A stretch of 64,000 bases of DNA from Planctomycetota bacterium (GTDB lineage Bacteria > Planctomycetota > B15-G4). Of this stretch, positions 62,228-64,000 are shown in pieces. The translations under genes were made by a program, and so were the position numbers. The notes beneath the pieces were generated by a model that was not told the origin of the DNA, searched no databases, and saw only the letters and a program-made list of their open reading frames with translations. Where the stretch lies: positions 36,837-100,836 of the forward strand of contig JACKHP010000013.1 of assembly GCA_020638905.1 (NCBI GenBank), read 5' to 3'. Within the stretch, counting starts at the first letter, position 1. The number at the start of each line of letters is the position of its first letter.

Positions 62228-63160
62228 ATGTCCGAATCGACCGAACGTCCTCCCGCGAAGGGTCCCGAGGCCGCGCTCGCGCGCGCGCAGGCCGAGTACG
62301 CCACCTTCACCGACGGCTTCCGCAGCGTCGTGCTGGGCACCGTGGGCAAGGACGGCGAGCCCCTCGCCAGCTACGCGCCGTGCGTGGTCGACGCGCGGCG
62401 CCGCATCGTGTGCTTCGTGTCGGGCATGTCCGAGCACTCGGCCACGCTCGAGGCCACCCGGCGCGCCAGTGCGATGTTCCTCGAGGACGAGGCCGCGGCG
62501 CAGCAGGTCTTCGCCCGACGCCGGCTGACCTACGCCTGCGCGGTCGAGATCCTGACCCGCGAGCACGCCGAGTTCGCCGCGCTGGCCGAGGCCTTCGTGG
62601 CCCGCTTCGGCGGCATCGCCGAGCAGATCACGGCGATGGGCGACTTCCGCGCCGTGCGCCTGACGCCCGAGTCGGGACGCTTCGTGATCGGCTTCGGCGC
62701 CGCGTACACGATCGACGGCAGCGATCTCGAGCGCCTCGTCCCGCTGCGCGGCGCGGGCCACGGGCACGGCGGTGGTGGACACGCTGGCGCGCACGGTCAC
62801 GGCCCGCACGGAGGCGGCCACGGTGCCGCACACGGCGGGGGCGGACACGCGCACGGCGCGCCGCCGACGCCGCTCGGCGCCGACGGCAAGTTGCCGGCCG
62901 CCGCCGAGGCGCGCATCGTCGAGCACATGAACGCCGACCACGCCGAGGCGCTGCTGCGCTACGCGCACGTCCTCGCCGGACGCTCCGACGTCGAGTCGGC
63001 GAGCCTGCGCGGCCTCGACGCCCGCGGACTCGATCTGCGCGTCGTCGCGGGCGGCCGCGAGGAGACGCTGCGCATCGACTTCGACGAGCCGCTCGCCTCC
63101 GTCGACGACGCGCGCACGACCCTGGTGCGCCTGGCGCAGCGGACCAGCGCGGGCGCCTGA
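62228..63160 (+). CDS. HugZ/PNPOx-type flavin-fold protein with His-rich insert
   Basis: 310 residues. Residues 1-165 follow the pyridoxamine-phosphate-oxidase-like split barrel of HugZ (FRSVVLGTVGKDGEPLASYAPCVV, shown here by its core VLGTVGKDG; SGMSEHSATLEATRRASAMF; FGAAYTIDGSDL). Residues about 177-212 are an insert of Gly and His with roughly a dozen His. The C-terminus is the DUF2470-type domain (RIVEHMNADHAEALLRYAH) found in HugZ and related heme-handling proteins. HugZ degrades heme to release iron. The His insert may bind metal or heme. TATGGT at 62168 may be its -10. Confidence 0.88.
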   Translation: MSESTERPPAKGPEAALARAQAEYATFTDGFRSVVLGTVGKDGEPLASYAPCVVDARRRIVCFVSGMSEHSATLEATRRASAMFLEDEAAAQQVFARRRLTYACAVEILTREHAEFAALAEAFVARFGGIAEQITAMGDFRAVRLTPESGRFVIGFGAAYTIDGSDLERLVPLRGAGHGHGGGGHAGAHGHGPHGGGHGAAHGGGGHAHGAPPTPLGADGKLPAAAEARIVEHMNADHAEALLRYAHVLAGRSDVESASLRGLDARGLDLRVVAGGREETLRIDFDEPLASVDDARTTLVRLAQRTSAGA

Positions 63161-63174
63161 GCGCGCGGGATCCG

Positions 63175-63498
63175 TCAGGCGTCGAAGTGCACCGCGAGCC
63201 ACACGCTCGGACGCTCGGGATCCGTCCACGCGACGCGGTGCCGCAGGTGCGCGGGCAGCCGCAGGCCGTCGCCGGCGGCGAGTTCGAGGCGCCGTCCCCC
63301 GTCGAACTCCAGCACGGCGGCTCCGCTCAGCAGGAGCACCCACTCGTCGCGTGGCTGGTCGTACCACTCGCCGTCGGGCGTCGCGTGTCCGAGCGAGACG
63401 ATGCGCTCGACGCGCGCGCCGCGTCCCTCGACCAGCACGTCGACGCGCTCGTCGGACGCGCGGTCGGCCTCGACGTCGAAGAAGCGCAGCACGTCCAT
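63175..63498 (-). CDS. Single-domain cupin protein
   Basis: 107 residues. Cupin motif 1 is partial, with WYDQPRDEWVLLLSG and AAVLEF. Motif 2 is GDGLRLPAHLRHRV, with one likely metal His. The pattern GEWYDQPRDEW is common in small cupins of unknown function that are sometimes called phosphoribosylaminoimidazole-related. The GTG/ATG start at 63498 begins MDVLRFFDVEA. It is convergent with the HugZ-type gene, and only 14 bp separate them. Confidence 0.88.
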   Translation of the reverse strand: MDVLRFFDVEADRASDERVDVLVEGRGARVERIVSLGHATPDGEWYDQPRDEWVLLLSGAAVLEFDGGRRLELAAGDGLRLPAHLRHRVAWTDPERPSVWLAVHFDA

Positions 63499-63551
63499 CG
63501 CGGGCTCCGCGGGCCGGGGTGGACCGTCCAGCGTACCCGCCGCGAGGCGTC

Positions 63552-64000
63552 CTAGAGCGTCGACAGGTTGCCCGTGGCCTCGTCGAGCACGAGCGTGCGC
63601 GTGACCGGGCCCTTGCCGAGCACCACGAGTCCGCCTTCGACCGGCACTCCCTCGCCGTCGAAGATGCCGGCGTGGCCCGTGACGCCGAAGTTCACCATCG
63701 AGACGTAGATGCCCTGGAGCTGGCCGGGGACGCCGAAGTCGACCACGAATCCCTCGTGCGTGAGCGGGTTCGCGACGGCCTGGCCGTCGGGCCCGACGAC
63801 CGCGTAGCGGTGTTCGAGCGGGTCGAAGACGACGCCGTGCGGCTGACCGAGCGAGTACGCGAGGTTCTGCGCGTACGAGAACGCGTCGCGAAGCTGCACC
63901 TCGGCGAGGTCGAGCGAGGCGTTCCCGTCGCCGCTCGTGGGGATCCCGGCCGTGCCGAGCAGGATGCCGAGCACCACCACCACGACGAGCAGCTCGACGA
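63552..64000 (-). CDS. Type II secretion/type IV pilus pseudopilin, 5' end beyond the window
   Basis: The frame enters the window at 63998-64000 and reads VELLVVVVVLGILL, the core of a prepilin N-terminal helix with Glu5 of the mature protein. The prepilin cleavage site lies just outside. The rest (LAEVQLRDAFSYAQNLAYSL, then GVVFDPLEHRYAVVGPDGQAV) fits GspH/FimT-like minor pseudopilins. An initiation codon inside the window, at 63983, would remove the conserved helix and is not the true start. Confidence 0.88.
   Translation of the reverse strand, partial: VELLVVVVVLGILLGTAGIPTSGDGNASLDLAEVQLRDAFSYAQNLAYSLGQPHGVVFDPLEHRYAVVGPDGQAVANPLTHEGFVVDFGVPGQLQGIYVSMVNFGVTGHAGIFDGEGVPVEGGLVVLGKGPVTRTLVLDEATGNLSTL

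Overview
The window is very GC-rich DNA from a bacterium that is most likely a planctomycete or a close relative. The evidence is a giant membrane Ser/Thr kinase fused to WD40 repeats beside an ECF sigma factor, a second ECF factor of the planctomycete-expanded type, secreted FG-GAP repeat proteins with a shared C-terminal tail, and many lipoproteins with short operons. No phage, integrase, insertion sequence, CRISPR array, rRNA or tRNA was recognised. Most genes in operons overlap by 4 bp (ATGA or GTGA), and the spacers are short.

Layout. 1-4.3 kb: a truncated lipoprotein gene, a secreted thioredoxin-fold protein carrying a 48-bp tandem repeat, and a GNAT acetyltransferase, all on the minus strand. 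4.3-12.5 kb: a seven-gene MoxR/DUF58/VWA (Bat-type) operon in which the BatB- and BatC-like parts are one protein. 12.5-15.6 kb: a small membrane protein and a large secreted FG-GAP protein (minus). 15.8-23.5 kb: ECF sigma factor, kinase-WD40 protein, an orphan kinase N-terminal fragment, a second ECF factor and a radical SAM/SPASM protein. 23.5-34.8 kb: galactokinase, M14 peptidase, lipoproteins, a 34-residue lysine-rich protein, a lipase-maturation-factor-like membrane protein, a nucleotidyltransferase, a second FG-GAP protein, and a frameshifted endonuclease/exonuclease/phosphatase remnant.

The centre of interest is 34.8-46.4 kb. A tryptophanase gene is followed by a complete set for the central anaerobic aromatic ring pathway: had, oah, a GNAT gene, dch, bcrC, bcrB, bcrA, bcrD, an SDR dehydrogenase gene, a second GNAT gene and an Rrf2-type regulator. 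BcrCBAD would form the ATP-dependent class I benzoyl-CoA reductase. Dch, Had and Oah would then hydrate, oxidise and hydrolytically open the dienoyl-CoA ring to 3-hydroxypimeloyl-CoA, and the SDR could start its beta-oxidation. The operon is preceded by an unusually AT-rich promoter with palindromic elements that could bind the Rrf2 regulator. A ferredoxin, a ferredoxin-reducing enzyme and a benzoate-CoA ligase are not in the window.

46.5-64 kb is mostly housekeeping or accessory: two secreted proteins (one DUF1326), a Tat-exported three-subunit molybdenum aldehyde oxidoreductase of the PaoABC type with a small Cys-rich partner, an M28 peptidase, aldehyde dehydrogenase, a YkgJ-type Cys-cluster protein, an ornithine-cyclodeaminase-family enzyme, a glycosyltransferase-like protein lacking the usual metal motif, a methyltransferase, a CPCC protein, a HugZ/PNPOx-type protein with a His-rich insert, a cupin, and the 3' part of a pseudopilin gene. 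Several genes have a TAnnnT hexamer only 6-9 nt before the start codon, suggesting leaderless mRNAs.
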